Assembly: GCA_947502505.1 (NCBI GenBank)
Contig: CANNAE010000001.1
Coordinates: 173,265-237,264, forward strand
DNA: 64,000 nt
Source: an uncultured Planococcus sp.
Lineage (GTDB): Bacteria; Bacillota; Bacilli; Bacillales_A; Planococcaceae
Direction: 5' to 3'
Positions 15,319-23,691 of this stretch are shown in pieces; position 1 is the stretch's first letter, and each line of letters starts with the position of its first letter. The notes below the pieces were generated by a model. The model saw nothing but the letters and a program-made list of their open reading frames with translations. It was not told where the DNA came from and did not search any database. Both the position numbers and the translations under genes were made by a program.

Positions 15319-17859
15319 ATGAAAAGTTATTCAGGAAAACGGTTGAAGTTTAACGGCAGGACGAAATTATTTTCGGCGGCATTGATGGCGGGAGTCTTGG
15401 CGATGTCGCCTCTTTCGGCGGAGCTCGCCACTGGGAAAAATGGCATTTCGCTTCAGCAAAACTCTGCGGAAGCCGCTGGATTGGCAGACATTGCTTTACT
15501 TGAAAACCAGAATTTGCGGGCGGATTATAATTCGACGACCGGCGTGTTGACACTGGATCTAGACGGCACGGTGCTGTTGGATCTCAGTGTGATCAATGAG
15601 CAATATTATAACTTCCAGCTGCCGGAAGAATTCCAAGATATTTTGGCGCTGCCGAATTTCCAGGATGCTGCGCAGATCAAATACGATCAACGGCTCCTCC
15701 TCGGATTGGTTCCCGTGAATAGCGGCACGATTAGCGGGGATGATTTGGACGTCGATTCGACGACTGGACTGATCACGGGCACGAGCTTCGATGCGCTGAA
15801 TGTAAGCCTCGCATCTACATTGAGTGCTGAATTGGTGATCGATTTGAATGCGCTCGGCGAAGACTTGCCGGTGAGCGATTCAGGTGAATTGGAGTTCTTC
15901 GGAGCTGCGACTTCCGCTCCTTTATTGGACGTATTCGTACTGACGGATGAAGGCGCAGAAGCATCTTTGTACAATTTGGAGAACCTTGATTTATCCGTGG
16001 GGACGGTGACCGATCAGGATACGGTCGTCGAAGGAATTAAAAAACGGGGCTCCGCTACAGAAATCCGTGTATTTGATGGTGAAGAAGAAATCGGCAGGGC
16101 TTCTGTCGACCGCGACGCCAATAGCCCTTACGAAGTCGACATCCCGCAGCAACAAGCGGGCACCGTGTTGACAGTGCAAGCTTACTCTTCTTCAGGTGAT
16201 CCTGTAGGGGAAGCGCTCGAAGTGACAGTCAGTGACGTGACGGCGCCTGAAATACCAGATGTGGATGGCGTGACCGACCAGGATACGTCAGTTACCGGGA
16301 CCGGTGAAGCAGGAACGGAAGTGACGGTCACGAAAGACGATGAAGTGCTGGGCACTGGCACGGTGGACGGAGACGGGAATTTTGAAGTCGACATCCCTGC
16401 GCAGCCGGGCGGCACGGAACTCGGCGTCTTTTTGACCGATGATGCAGGCTTGACCAGTGAAGCTGTCGTCATTTCTGTTGAAGATATCACGGCACCGGAA
16501 GCACCGGTTGTCGATGATTTTAACGATGATGATACTGAAGTGACAGGAACCGGAGAACCGGGAGCGGAAGTTATCGTGACGACACCTGACGATACCTACA
16601 CAGGCGTGGTAGATGAAGACGGCGATTTCTCTGTTGAAGTCCCTGTGCAAGAAGAAGGAACGGAAATCACGGTTGAATTGGAAGATGAGGACGGCAATGT
16701 GAGTGAAGAAGTTGTCATAACGGTAGGAGACGGGACAGCACCAGACGCACCTGTATTAGAGCAAGTGACGAACAAGTCCACCAGCGTCAGCGGAAAAGCT
16801 GAGGCAGGCAGCACGGTCGTCATCAAAAAAGGATCCACAGAACTGGCTAGAGGAAAAGCGGGCACGGATGGACGCTTTAATTTAGATATTGAACCGCAAG
16901 CAGGCGGCACGGTCTTGACGGCCATTGCAATTGATGCGGCAGGCAATGAAAGTGATGAAACGAAAACAACAGTAGTGAGAGTCGAGTCGGAAACGACAGA
17001 CCGCATTTCCGGTGAAGACCGCTTCTTGACGGCCATCGCGATTTCACAAGAGGGCTGGGATTCGTCCGACACAGTCGTCTTGGCAACTTCCGCTAATTTC
17101 CCGGATGCTTTGGCTGGCGGGCCGCTTGCCTTCCAGGAAGATGCACCGATCTTGTTGACTCGCACGAATAGCTTGAAGAGCGAGACCAAGAAGGAAATTG
17201 AACGCTTGGGTGCAAGCCGCGTCATCATTCTCGGCAGCACAGGCGCGATCTCCGCTTCCGTGGAAGAAGAGCTTGAAGACATGGACTTGGATATCGAACG
17301 CATCGGTGGCGAAACGCGTTTTGACACAGCGGCGTTGATTGCAGACGAACTGTCTTCCGATGAAGTAGTCGTCGCGAACGGCTTGAACTTCCCTGACGTA
17401 CTATCTGTATCTCCGTATGCTGCGAAAAATGGCGTGCCGATTCTCCTGACGCGCACCGATCGTTTGCCGGGAGAAACAGAACAAGCCTTGGAAGATTACT
17501 CTTCATCGCTTGTTATCGGTGAAACCGGCGTAGTCAGCGAAGAAGTCTATGACGAATTGCCGGATCCAACGCGCTACGGCGGCGAAACCCGCTATGAAAC
17601 CGGCGCAGAAATTGCCACGAGGCTCATGACGGGTACGGACCTTGCCTATATCGCGACCGGCAGAGACTTCCCGGATGCTCTGACTGGCTCTGTCCTGGCA
17701 GCGAAAGATGATTCGCCGATCTTGCTCGTTCGCCCGAATAAAATCCCGAATGCGACCGACAAGCTCTTGCCGAATTACGACGATTTCACCATCTTCGGCG
17801 GAACGGGCGCAGTGTCTGATGAAGTCAAAGATGCATTGGATGATGAATTGGACGATTGA
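15319..17859 (+). CDS. Secreted cell-wall-anchored protein with Ig-like repeats and CWB2 domains
   Basis: Surface protein of 846 residues. It has a basic N-terminus and hydrophobic stretch (about 15-35) typical of an export signal; the likely cleavage is before residue 54. An unrecognised beta-rich region (about 54-230) follows, then about four tandem bacterial Ig-like modules (about 232-555), each with a V-D-x-x-T/D-x-V-x-G pattern and acidic loops. The last 285 residues hold three CWB2 repeats recognisable by FPDAL, PILLTR and the RYETA/RFDTA signature. CWB2 triplets bind teichuronic-type wall polymers, so the protein is held non-covalently in the wall. The very acidic composition suits an extracellular, possibly Ca-binding, adhesin. 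No enzyme domain is visible. Confidence 0.88.
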   Translation: MKSYSGKRLKFNGRTKLFSAALMAGVLAMSPLSAELATGKNGISLQQNSAEAAGLADIALLENQNLRADYNSTTGVLTLDLDGTVLLDLSVINEQYYNFQLPEEFQDILALPNFQDAAQIKYDQRLLLGLVPVNSGTISGDDLDVDSTTGLITGTSFDALNVSLASTLSAELVIDLNALGEDLPVSDSGELEFFGAATSAPLLDVFVLTDEGAEASLYNLENLDLSVGTVTDQDTVVEGIKKRGSATEIRVFDGEEEIGRASVDRDANSPYEVDIPQQQAGTVLTVQAYSSSGDPVGEALEVTVSDVTAPEIPDVDGVTDQDTSVTGTGEAGTEVTVTKDDEVLGTGTVDGDGNFEVDIPAQPGGTELGVFLTDDAGLTSEAVVISVEDITAPEAPVVDDFNDDDTEVTGTGEPGAEVIVTTPDDTYTGVVDEDGDFSVEVPVQEEGTEITVELEDEDGNVSEEVVITVGDGTAPDAPVLEQVTNKSTSVSGKAEAGSTVVIKKGSTELARGKAGTDGRFNLDIEPQAGGTVLTAIAIDAAGNESDETKTTVVRVESETTDRISGEDRFLTAIAISQEGWDSSDTVVLATSANFPDALAGGPLAFQEDAPILLTRTNSLKSETKKEIERLGASRVIILGSTGAISASVEEELEDMDLDIERIGGETRFDTAALIADELSSDEVVVANGLNFPDVLSVSPYAAKNGVPILLTRTDRLPGETEQALEDYSSSLVIGETGVVSEEVYDELPDPTRYGGETRYETGAEIATRLMTGTDLAYIATGRDFPDALTGSVLAAKDDSPILLVRPNKIPNATDKLLPNYDDFTIFGGTGAVSDEVKDALDDELDD

Positions 17860-17860
17860 T

Positions 17861-17968
17861 GTCCCTGTGCACCACACAATTCAAACCGCATCCTCGCCGC
17901 CAAAAAGGCGGGGGGATGCGGTTTTTTGATTTCATGGGCTTGCGTTCGTCCCTGTGCACCACACAATT
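17861..17968 (+). repeat. REP-like element, 108 bp class with built-in terminator
   Basis: Copies start at 17861 and 17948 (both core CACC), 87 bp apart, one base after the CWB2 gene's stop codon. The inner hairpin pairs CCGCATCC..CGCC with GGCG..GGATGCGG and ends in six T. Confidence 0.9.
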
Positions 17969-18028
17969 AAAAGGAATCGACGAGTGGATGAAGAACTTAG
18001 AGGGAAGTGGATAAGGGAGGAATCGGTC

Positions 18029-18253
18029 ATGAAAAAGCGGGGCATGTCGAAACTTGCAGCTGGATTGATCGGATTGATCGCGGGAGTCTTGGTTGGTGGT
18101 TTTCTCGGGCTGGTCATCGGGGGCACGTTTTTGGGCGGGTTCGACATTTATGAGCGTTTGGGATTCGAAGGGTATGAGCTAGCGGCATATATAGGCGCTG
18201 TGATTGGCGGGATGGCTGGAATGGTGTTTGGGGTTCGCCGGGCAGGGGGATGA
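18029..18253 (+). CDS. Small glycine-rich membrane protein
   Basis: Unrecognised 74-residue protein with two hydrophobic segments (about 8-32 and 47-68) rich in GG and GxxxG, as in glycine-zipper proteins. GGAGG lies 8 nt before the ATG at 18029. A longer frame from 17954 begins inside a repeat copy and is not credible. It lies between two repeat elements in the run of CWB2 surface-protein genes. A role at the membrane is all that can be said. Confidence 0.65.
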   Translation: MKKRGMSKLAAGLIGLIAGVLVGGFLGLVIGGTFLGGFDIYERLGFEGYELAAYIGAVIGGMAGMVFGVRRAGG

Positions 18254-18258
18254 GGTCT

Positions 18259-18344
18259 CTCCCTGTGCGCCGCACAATTTGCCGGGCAGGAATGCTTTCC
18301 TGGCGGGGTTTTGCTGTTTGGATGTCCCTGTGCACCACACAATT
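18259..18344 (+). repeat. REP-like element, 86 bp class
   Basis: Copies start at 18259 (CTCCCTGTG, core CGCC, flank GCACAATT, so two flank changes) and 18324 (core CACC), 65 bp apart. It fills the gap between two small membrane-protein genes. Confidence 0.87.
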
Positions 18345-18365
18345 TAAGCGAAAAGAGGCGGGAAT

Positions 18366-18683
18366 GTGGAGATATACGGTTATTTGATTGTGTCACTGGC
18401 CGCTGTGCTTGCGGTGAACCTTGTGATGAAATTTGTGTTAAAAGGCAAAGAGAAAAAAGATAGAGGATTTGTGCTGTTTTATCAACGGCTATCTTATAGA
18501 AGAAGATTCATTCGCGCGCTATGGGGGATCCCGTTTATGGCGGTAATGTATGTCATCATTTATCAGCTGAATGTCTTTACTGAACCGCAGCTGCAGATTA
18601 TCGCAGTGGCGTTTGTGTTCATGGTGTTAGGCGATGCGGGATACAATTATTACCGCTGGAAAAGAGAAGAGCAGGCGGCATGA
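18366..18683 (+). CDS. Small membrane protein of unknown function
   Basis: Unrecognised 105-residue protein with three hydrophobic segments (about 4-25, 50-70 and 75-95), a basic loop (KGKEKKDR, RRRF) and a charged C-terminus. It starts with GTG at 18366 behind a purine-rich AGGCGGGA. The 5' leader consists almost entirely of a repeat element, which ends 21 nt upstream of the start codon. Another repeat follows 8 nt after the stop. Confidence 0.65.
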   Translation: MEIYGYLIVSLAAVLAVNLVMKFVLKGKEKKDRGFVLFYQRLSYRRRFIRALWGIPFMAVMYVIIYQLNVFTEPQLQIIAVAFVFMVLGDAGYNYYRWKREEQAA

Positions 18684-18691
18684 GCGTGCTT

Positions 18692-18799
18692 GTCCCTGTG
18701 CACCACACAATTCGAGCTGCATCTCCACCGCCAAAACGGCGAGGAGATGCAGTTTTTTGGATTGGCGAGGGGTGTATTGCCCCTGTGCACGACACAATT
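18692..18799 (+). repeat. REP-like element, 108 bp class with built-in terminator
   Basis: Copies start at 18692 (core CACC) and 18779 (GCCCCTGTG, core CACG), 87 bp apart. The inner stem is CTGCATCTCC..CCGCC with GGCG..GGAGATGCAG, then six T. Compared with the element at 10744, CCGCAT/ATGCGG has become CTGCAT/ATGCAG, a compensatory pair change. Confidence 0.9.
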
Positions 18800-18913
18800 C
18801 TCGCAGAAAACATTACCAGATTAAAAAGTGAATTACTATTAATTGGAAAATTAAGATGTTACAATAAGCGGGAATTTACAAGCCACGGAGAACAGCTGAA
18901 AGGGGTCGACGAT

Positions 18914-21175
18914 TTGAAGACATCTAAGAAAATCGGAATTACATTGCTTACGGGGGCGGCGGTTTTGCAGGCGGCAGGATTGGCGTCAGCCGACGAGACC
19001 GGCAAGACGGACCGCGTCATTGTCACATTGGAAAAGGGGGCAAGCAGCCGCGCGCTGATGGGAGACAAAGTCGAAACTTTGGACGTCAATGCGGCGAATA
19101 AATTGGTGACGGCACAAGTGCCGGAAGGGCAAAGTGTGGACGAGTACATAGAAGAACTCGGTGCGGCGCCGGGCGTGGCGAAAGTCGAGGCGGACCATTT
19201 ACTGAAAACGACGGCGATACCGAATGATCCGTATTATTCCTTCCAATACCATCACGGATTGATCGGTTCGCAACGGGCATGGACAAGAACGACGGGCGAG
19301 AAGGATGTGGTGGTCGCCGTGCTGGATAACGGTTTTGATTTGGACCATCCCGATTTGAAAGGTCAGCTGATTAGTTCTCATTCGACCGCAACGAGCATCA
19401 GCGAAGACAATCACGGGACGCATGTCGCCGGCATTGTCGGCGCTGCGCAGGATAACCGGACATTCGGCACGGGCGTGGCGCCAGAGGCAAGCTTGCTGGC
19501 CATCGACGTGTTCGAAGGGGAAGATGCCTATTCGTCCGATGTCATCGAGGGTATTTATTACGCCGCGGATGCGGGGGCCGACGTCATCAATATGAGCCTC
19601 GGCAATTATTTTTATAGTGAAGCGTATCAAGTGGCCATCGATTATGCGCACGAGCGGGGCGTTCTGGTGATTGCGTCTTCCGGCAATGATTTTACGGATG
19701 AGACGCATTATCCGTCGAGCTATGAAAATGTAGTGTCGGTCGGATCGACAGACCGTGATGACCGGTTTTCCAGCTTCTCGAATTATGGGGCTGACCAGGA
19801 TATCACGGCACCTGGGACAGGCGTTTGGTCAACGGTCGCAGGCGGCAGTTTTGCATCGATGAGCGGGACGTCGATGGCGAGCCCTGTCGTTGCGGGGGTT
19901 GCGGCACTCGTGAAAGCGAGCGAGCCGGAGTTGACGAATGAAGAACTGGAACAGCGTTTGTACGATACCTCAGTTGATCTGGGCGCAAGCGGGAAAGACC
20001 CGTATTTCGGCCATGGTCGGGTCGATGCGGAAGCGGCGTTGATGATTTTGGATATTGCGCAGCCAGCCGTCAGCGATGTCTACGATAGCTCAGTGGAAAT
20101 CAGCGGCACCTTGGATCAAGCCGTGGAAGATGCAGTGATTACGGTGGATAATGGAAACGGGGAAATTGCGCGTAAAGAAGGCTATGCCGGAGCGGGCAAG
20201 TTCACCGTAGAGATTCCGAAGCAACAAGCCGGCAGCGTATTGACAGTGACGATTAGCGATCGTTACGGCAATCAAAGCGAAGCGCTGGAAATTATCGTGA
20301 AAGAAACGCAGCCTGAGGAAATCCCGGCACGTATTTCCGGAATCAATCGCTACGAAACGGCGATTGCCATTTCACAAACCGGCTGGGCGTCAGCCGATAC
20401 GGTGGTCGTCGCTACGGCAGGCAATTTCCCGGACGCTCTCGCAGGCGGTCCGCTTGCCTACCTGGAAGATGCGCCGATTTTATTGACGCGCTCACACAAA
20501 CTTCATTCAGAAACACGCGAGGAAATTGAACGATTGGGTGCTGGCAAGGCCATCATTCTAGGCGGCAGTGGAGCCGTGTCGGATGCGGTGGAAGCTGAAC
20601 TCGATGAAATGAATCTCGAGACCGAACGCGTCGGCGGTAAAACACGTTACGAGACGGCGGCTTTGATTGCCGAGAAACTGGATTCAACTCGCGCAGTTGT
20701 CGCAAACGGCTTGAACTTCCCAGACGTCTTGTCGGTTTCGCCATACGCTGCGAAAAACGGCATCCCGATCCTATTGACGCGCAGCGATGCTTTGCCAAAC
20801 GAGACCGCGGCCGCACTTGAACGCTATGGATCAAGCCTCGTCATCGGCGGCACAGGCGTCGTGAACGGCGAAGTCTTCGCGCGCTTGCCGGAGCCAGAAC
20901 GTTACGGCGGCAAGGATCGCTACGAGACCGGTTCCCAAGTGGCGACTCAACTGCCGCTCGGCGATAGCCGCGCCTTTATCGCCACAGGGCTTAATTTCCC
21001 GGACGCATTGACCGGCTCGGTGCTGGCGGCGAAAAACGATGCGCCGATCTTGCTGGTGCGCCCGGACAATATCCCGTCCGCGACCGAACAGCAGCTGCCT
21101 TCTTACCGCGGCTTCTCGATCTTCGGGGGAACCGGGGCGGTATCGGAGCAGGTGAAAGCGCGCTTGCAGCAGTAG
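18914..21175 (+). CDS. Subtilisin-family serine protease with CWB2 wall-binding domains
   Basis: Exported S8 protease of 753 residues. It has a signal peptide (about 1-26, ending LASA), an inhibitor-like propeptide (about 30-100) and a catalytic domain with Asp138 (VLDNGFDLDHPD), His167 (NHGTHVAG) and Ser320 (GTSMASPVVAG). An Ig-like linker (about 385-465) and three CWB2 repeats (about 472-753) follow. CWB2 should keep the protease bound to the wall, where it could mature or shed surface proteins. I place the start at TTG 18914, 8 nt after AAAGGGG. A longer frame starts inside a repeat copy, would put 78 non-signal residues in front, and is rejected. The CWB2 region closely resembles that of the protein at 15319. 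Confidence 0.93.
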   Translation: MKTSKKIGITLLTGAAVLQAAGLASADETGKTDRVIVTLEKGASSRALMGDKVETLDVNAANKLVTAQVPEGQSVDEYIEELGAAPGVAKVEADHLLKTTAIPNDPYYSFQYHHGLIGSQRAWTRTTGEKDVVVAVLDNGFDLDHPDLKGQLISSHSTATSISEDNHGTHVAGIVGAAQDNRTFGTGVAPEASLLAIDVFEGEDAYSSDVIEGIYYAADAGADVINMSLGNYFYSEAYQVAIDYAHERGVLVIASSGNDFTDETHYPSSYENVVSVGSTDRDDRFSSFSNYGADQDITAPGTGVWSTVAGGSFASMSGTSMASPVVAGVAALVKASEPELTNEELEQRLYDTSVDLGASGKDPYFGHGRVDAEAALMILDIAQPAVSDVYDSSVEISGTLDQAVEDAVITVDNGNGEIARKEGYAGAGKFTVEIPKQQAGSVLTVTISDRYGNQSEALEIIVKETQPEEIPARISGINRYETAIAISQTGWASADTVVVATAGNFPDALAGGPLAYLEDAPILLTRSHKLHSETREEIERLGAGKAIILGGSGAVSDAVEAELDEMNLETERVGGKTRYETAALIAEKLDSTRAVVANGLNFPDVLSVSPYAAKNGIPILLTRSDALPNETAAALERYGSSLVIGGTGVVNGEVFARLPEPERYGGKDRYETGSQVATQLPLGDSRAFIATGLNFPDALTGSVLAAKNDAPILLVRPDNIPSATEQQLPSYRGFSIFGGTGAVSEQVKARLQQ

Positions 21176-21177
21176 CT

Positions 21178-21263
21178 GTCCCTGTGCACCACACAATTCG
21201 CATGGCCGAAAGCTTGTGGTGGCGGGATTTCTGTGAGGGAAAGTCCCTGTGCACCACACAATT
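21178..21263 (+). repeat. REP-like element, 86 bp class
   Basis: Copies start at 21178 and 21243 (both core CACC), 65 bp apart, 2 nt after the protease stop codon and just before a terminator. Confidence 0.9.
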
Positions 21264-21268
21264 CACAA

Positions 21269-21300
21269 CACCCTGGAAGCAGCTGCTTTCCAGGGTTTTT
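21269..21300 (+). terminator. Terminator after the protease
   Basis: ACCCTGGAAGC pairs with GCTTTCCAGGGT around a short loop, followed by five T. Confidence 0.88.
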
Positions 21301-21457
21301 GTATGGCGGAATTTTCATTTCAGCCCAGAATCTAGTATTCCGTATGCCTATCGAATCAAAACGGGCAAGACGCGTTTATTGCGGTGAACACCGGGAAAAT
21401 GTCACTAAGCTTTAAACGCATGTAGAGCTTTCGCATGCAGGAAGGAGAGAAGATTTC

Positions 21458-22006
21458 GTGGATATTCATCCCGTATTTTTGGTGCTGCTCATTTTCAGCA
21501 TCAGTTTGAGTTTTGTTACTTTGTCGACGATTCGCATGATTCTTATGGTCAAGGGCTACCAATATTCCGCTGCGGGCTTGTCGATTCTAGAAGTCATCAT
21601 TAATATTCTGGGGCTCGGCCTCGTACTGGAGAACTTGGCGAATGTGCAGAATCTATTGGCATACGCGCTCGGTTTTGCGTCCGGTATTATCGTCGGGTCG
21701 AAAATCGAGGACAAACTGAGCCTCGGCTATGTGACGGCGAACGTCATTTCGCAGGACAGCAGCGGCCGGCTGGCCATTCAATTGCGTGATAAAGGCTACG
21801 GCGTGACGGATTGGGAGACTAACGGCTATGAAGGGAAGCGCAGTTCACTGCAAATCCTCATGCCGAAAAAACAGGAGCCTGAGCTTTACCGGATCGTGAA
21901 AGAGTTGGATCCCCACGCGTTCATCGTTGCTTATGATGCGAAAACGATCTACGGCGGTTTCTGGATCCGTGCGTTGAAAAAGCGGACGATTACGGTGAGT
22001 GATTAG
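21458..22006 (+). CDS. DUF2179/UPF0316 family membrane protein
   Basis: 182-residue membrane protein with about three transmembrane segments in the first 85 residues (including the GLVLENLANVQN and GFASGIIVGSKIED stretches) and a soluble DUF2179-type domain (about 95-175). It resembles B. subtilis YebE, a UPF0316 protein of unknown function. It starts with GTG at 21458 behind AAGGAGAG. DUF2179 domains occur in YitT-type membrane proteins; substrate or role is not known. A repeat element begins 2 nt after the stop. Confidence 0.82.
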   Translation: MDIHPVFLVLLIFSISLSFVTLSTIRMILMVKGYQYSAAGLSILEVIINILGLGLVLENLANVQNLLAYALGFASGIIVGSKIEDKLSLGYVTANVISQDSSGRLAIQLRDKGYGVTDWETNGYEGKRSSLQILMPKKQEPELYRIVKELDPHAFIVAYDAKTIYGGFWIRALKKRTITVSD

Positions 22007-22008
22007 AT

Positions 22009-22094
22009 GTCCCTGTGTTGCACACAATTCACGGGACGGAATTCCTGGTATAGAAGTATTTCGCTTCGCGGCTGTCCCTGTGTTGCACACAATT
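22009..22094 (+). repeat. REP-like element, 86 bp class, TT-core subtype
   Basis: Copies start at 22009 and 22074, both with core TTGC, 65 bp apart, right after the preceding stop codon. The TT-type cores occur only here, at 23040-23125 and at 26472-26558, in the neighbourhood of the first RAYT gene. Confidence 0.9.
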
Positions 22095-22107
22095 CAATAG
22101 AAAACAA

Positions 22108-22147
22108 GAAGCCTCCATCCGCCCAAAAGACGGATGGAGGCTTTTAT
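22108..22147. terminator. Bidirectional terminator between the DUF2179 gene and RAYT1
   Basis: AAGCCTCCATCCG pairs with CGGATGGAGGCTT around a nine-base loop, with T on the right and A on the left. Confidence 0.9.
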
Positions 22148-22194
22148 CATTTTTATGGCACATAGCGACTTTGACGAACACCTGCAGCCGTAAA

Positions 22195-22800
22195 CTACAT
22201 TTCCGGCGGGGCAAGTTCCTCCACATGCTTGTCTTCGTCCACTTGTTGCTTGTATTTCAGGCAGTACAAGCAATAGGCGGCGTTGGTTTGTGCGAAAGGC
22301 TCGGGCATTAACGTGGATAGGATGGAGCGGTCCAAAAACGGCGGAGCTTGCAGATCCTCGTTCCAATAGTACGGAAACGAGCTATACGGATAGTGGGCCA
22401 GGCGCTTGACCATAGGCGTGGATGTTTGGATGGGGTTACGATGGATATAGCTGCTGACGACCAATAAACCGTACGGCGAAGCGACTTCCTTGGCGAAATA
22501 TCGCTTTTGATAGATGCGTCCGAGATGCCCGTAACGCTTGCCATAAGAATGGCTATAGCGGCGATTCACCAAGCTCATGATTTTGCTGAGCGAATCTTGC
22601 TCCGGTTTAATTAAAATATGATAGTGGTTGGACATGAAGCACCAAGCGAGAATCGTGAATGGATAATGCTGATGGACATGCAAGAATGCCCGCTTCAATT
22701 CAAGCATATCTTCTTTTGTGTTGAAAATGGACTGCCGGTTATTGCCGCGCATAATGACGTGGTAATAGGAATCCGGGTTGAAATTGCGTCTTCTCGTCAT
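22195..22800 (-). CDS. REP-associated tyrosine transposase (RAYT), copy 1
   Basis: Single-strand DNA nuclease of the IS200/IS605-like Y1 family in its domesticated REP-associated form. The 201 residues contain the HUH pair His59-x-His61 in NHYHILIKP, the nucleophile candidate Tyr118 in SYIHRNP, the N-terminal segment YYHVIMRGNN typical of this group, and a Cys-rich end (YCLYCL). No terminal inverted repeats of a complete insertion sequence are seen. Motif elements flank it: at 22009-22094 in opposite orientation and at 23040-23125 in its own. It shares most of its sequence and a conserved leader with RAYT2 at 32445. Known RAYTs bind and cut REP hairpins and are thought to spread them in trans. 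Confidence 0.92.
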   Translation of the reverse strand: MTRRRNFNPDSYYHVIMRGNNRQSIFNTKEDMLELKRAFLHVHQHYPFTILAWCFMSNHYHILIKPEQDSLSKIMSLVNRRYSHSYGKRYGHLGRIYQKRYFAKEVASPYGLLVVSSYIHRNPIQTSTPMVKRLAHYPYSSFPYYWNEDLQAPPFLDRSILSTLMPEPFAQTNAAYCLYCLKYKQQVDEDKHVEELAPPEM

Positions 22801-22934
22801 GTGAGGCCACCGCCCGATTGGGGGACGTTGACAAATGGAGTTAGGTAACTGTTTTCTTGTGGAGGAGAATTAAAAGTGGTGGTTGAAGAGCTTTCGTGGG
22901 GCGCTGAATCTGTGTAAGAGGAAATGGAGAAAAT

Positions 22935-23039
22935 GCTTATAAAAATCCCTTCTTTCTATAGAGGATATATTCACGTTTAGTATAATCGACGGGTGAAAAA
23001 TAGTATATAGAATTTTGTGTGGCACGAAGGTTTCTGTGA
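22935..23039 (-). promoter_or_regulatory. Conserved leader upstream of RAYT1
   Basis: About 75 bp around 22935-23010, including ATGCTTATAAAAATCCC and TTTAGTATAATCGAC on the plus strand, is also present upstream of RAYT2 (33140-33215). On the coding strand it offers TATACT-like -10 sequence. A degraded motif copy (AATTTTGTGTGG.., 23011-23030) lies between it and the intact pair. Conservation outside the coding region suggests a promoter or an RNA the transposase needs. Confidence 0.6.
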
Positions 23040-23125
23040 AATTGTGTGTAACACAGGGACAATCCAACAGCGAAATGCCTATACACCAAGGGATGCGCCC
23101 GTCGAATTGTGCGCAACACAGGGAA
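23040..23125 (-). repeat. REP-like element, 86 bp class, inverted, TT-core subtype
   Basis: On the minus strand, copies have cores TTAC (23040-23060) and TTGC (23105-23125, with TTCCCTGTG and GCACAATT flanks), 65 bp apart. It lies upstream of RAYT1 in the same orientation as that gene. Confidence 0.87.
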
Positions 23126-23166
23126 CCGAGCGGGAAACCGAGCTAGATGGGTTGACTAAAAACGAT

Positions 23167-23203
23167 TACAGTTGTAAACTAAGGTCAATCGATTACAAGT
23201 GTA
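23167..23203. promoter_or_regulatory. Two cop boxes before copY
   Basis: TACAGTTGTA (23167-23176) and TACAAGTGTA (23194-23203) match the CopY operator KACANNTGTM. They are 27 bp apart, as in enterococcal cop operons. CopY should leave these sites when Cu(I) displaces its Zn(II). Confidence 0.85.
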
Positions 23204-23225
23204 AACGAAAAGGGAGGCATGCAAA

Positions 23226-23666
23226 ATGGCAGTTGAAGAGAAAGTGGAGATGACGGCGTCGGAGCGAGAGATCATGCGCGTAGTTTGGACGCTTGGTGAG
23301 GCAACGAGTAAAGATATCGTTGATGTGTTGGAGGCGAAAAAAGCGTGGAAGCCGGCGACGGCCAAGACGTTTATTGGCCGTTTGGTGAAGAAGGGTTTTT
23401 TGCTCGCGGAACCGGAAGGCAATAAATATATTTATTCGGCTGCAATCGGTGAAGAGGATAGCGTGAAGACGGCAGCGCACCGGTTGTTCGATCAGATCTG
23501 CCATAAGCAGGCGGGCAAGACGATCGCGGATATGCTGTCAGAGGCGCCACTTAGCCATCAGGATGTTGAATTAATTCAGCAAGTACTCAATGACAAAAAG
23601 AAACACGCGGTCGATGAAGTGGCATGCAATTGCGTGCCGGGCCAGTGCAAGTGCAGCACGCATTGA
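23226..23666 (+). CDS. copY: CopY-type copper-responsive repressor
   Basis: 146-residue winged-helix repressor of the BlaI/MecI/CopY family. The N-terminal DNA-binding domain (about 8-75) contains ATAKTFIGRLVKKGFL. The C-terminus ends in CNCVPGQCKC, i.e. CxC-x4-CxC, the copper/zinc-binding hook that separates CopY from beta-lactam regulators. Two cop boxes lie 23-59 nt upstream. copA follows after 25 nt, then a glutaredoxin-like gene. In Bacillus the copper regulator is usually CsoR, so a CopY-controlled copA is the lactic-acid-bacteria arrangement. Confidence 0.93.
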   Translation: MAVEEKVEMTASEREIMRVVWTLGEATSKDIVDVLEAKKAWKPATAKTFIGRLVKKGFLLAEPEGNKYIYSAAIGEEDSVKTAAHRLFDQICHKQAGKTIADMLSEAPLSHQDVELIQQVLNDKKKHAVDEVACNCVPGQCKCSTH

Positions 23667-23691
23667 TTTTAAAATAGAGAGGTGAAACGCA

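Noticed and set aside
18680..18913. Longer N-terminus of the S8 protease starting at 18680
   Set aside because: It begins inside a repeat copy and would place 78 polar residues before a clear signal peptide; TTG 18914 has a good ribosome-binding site.
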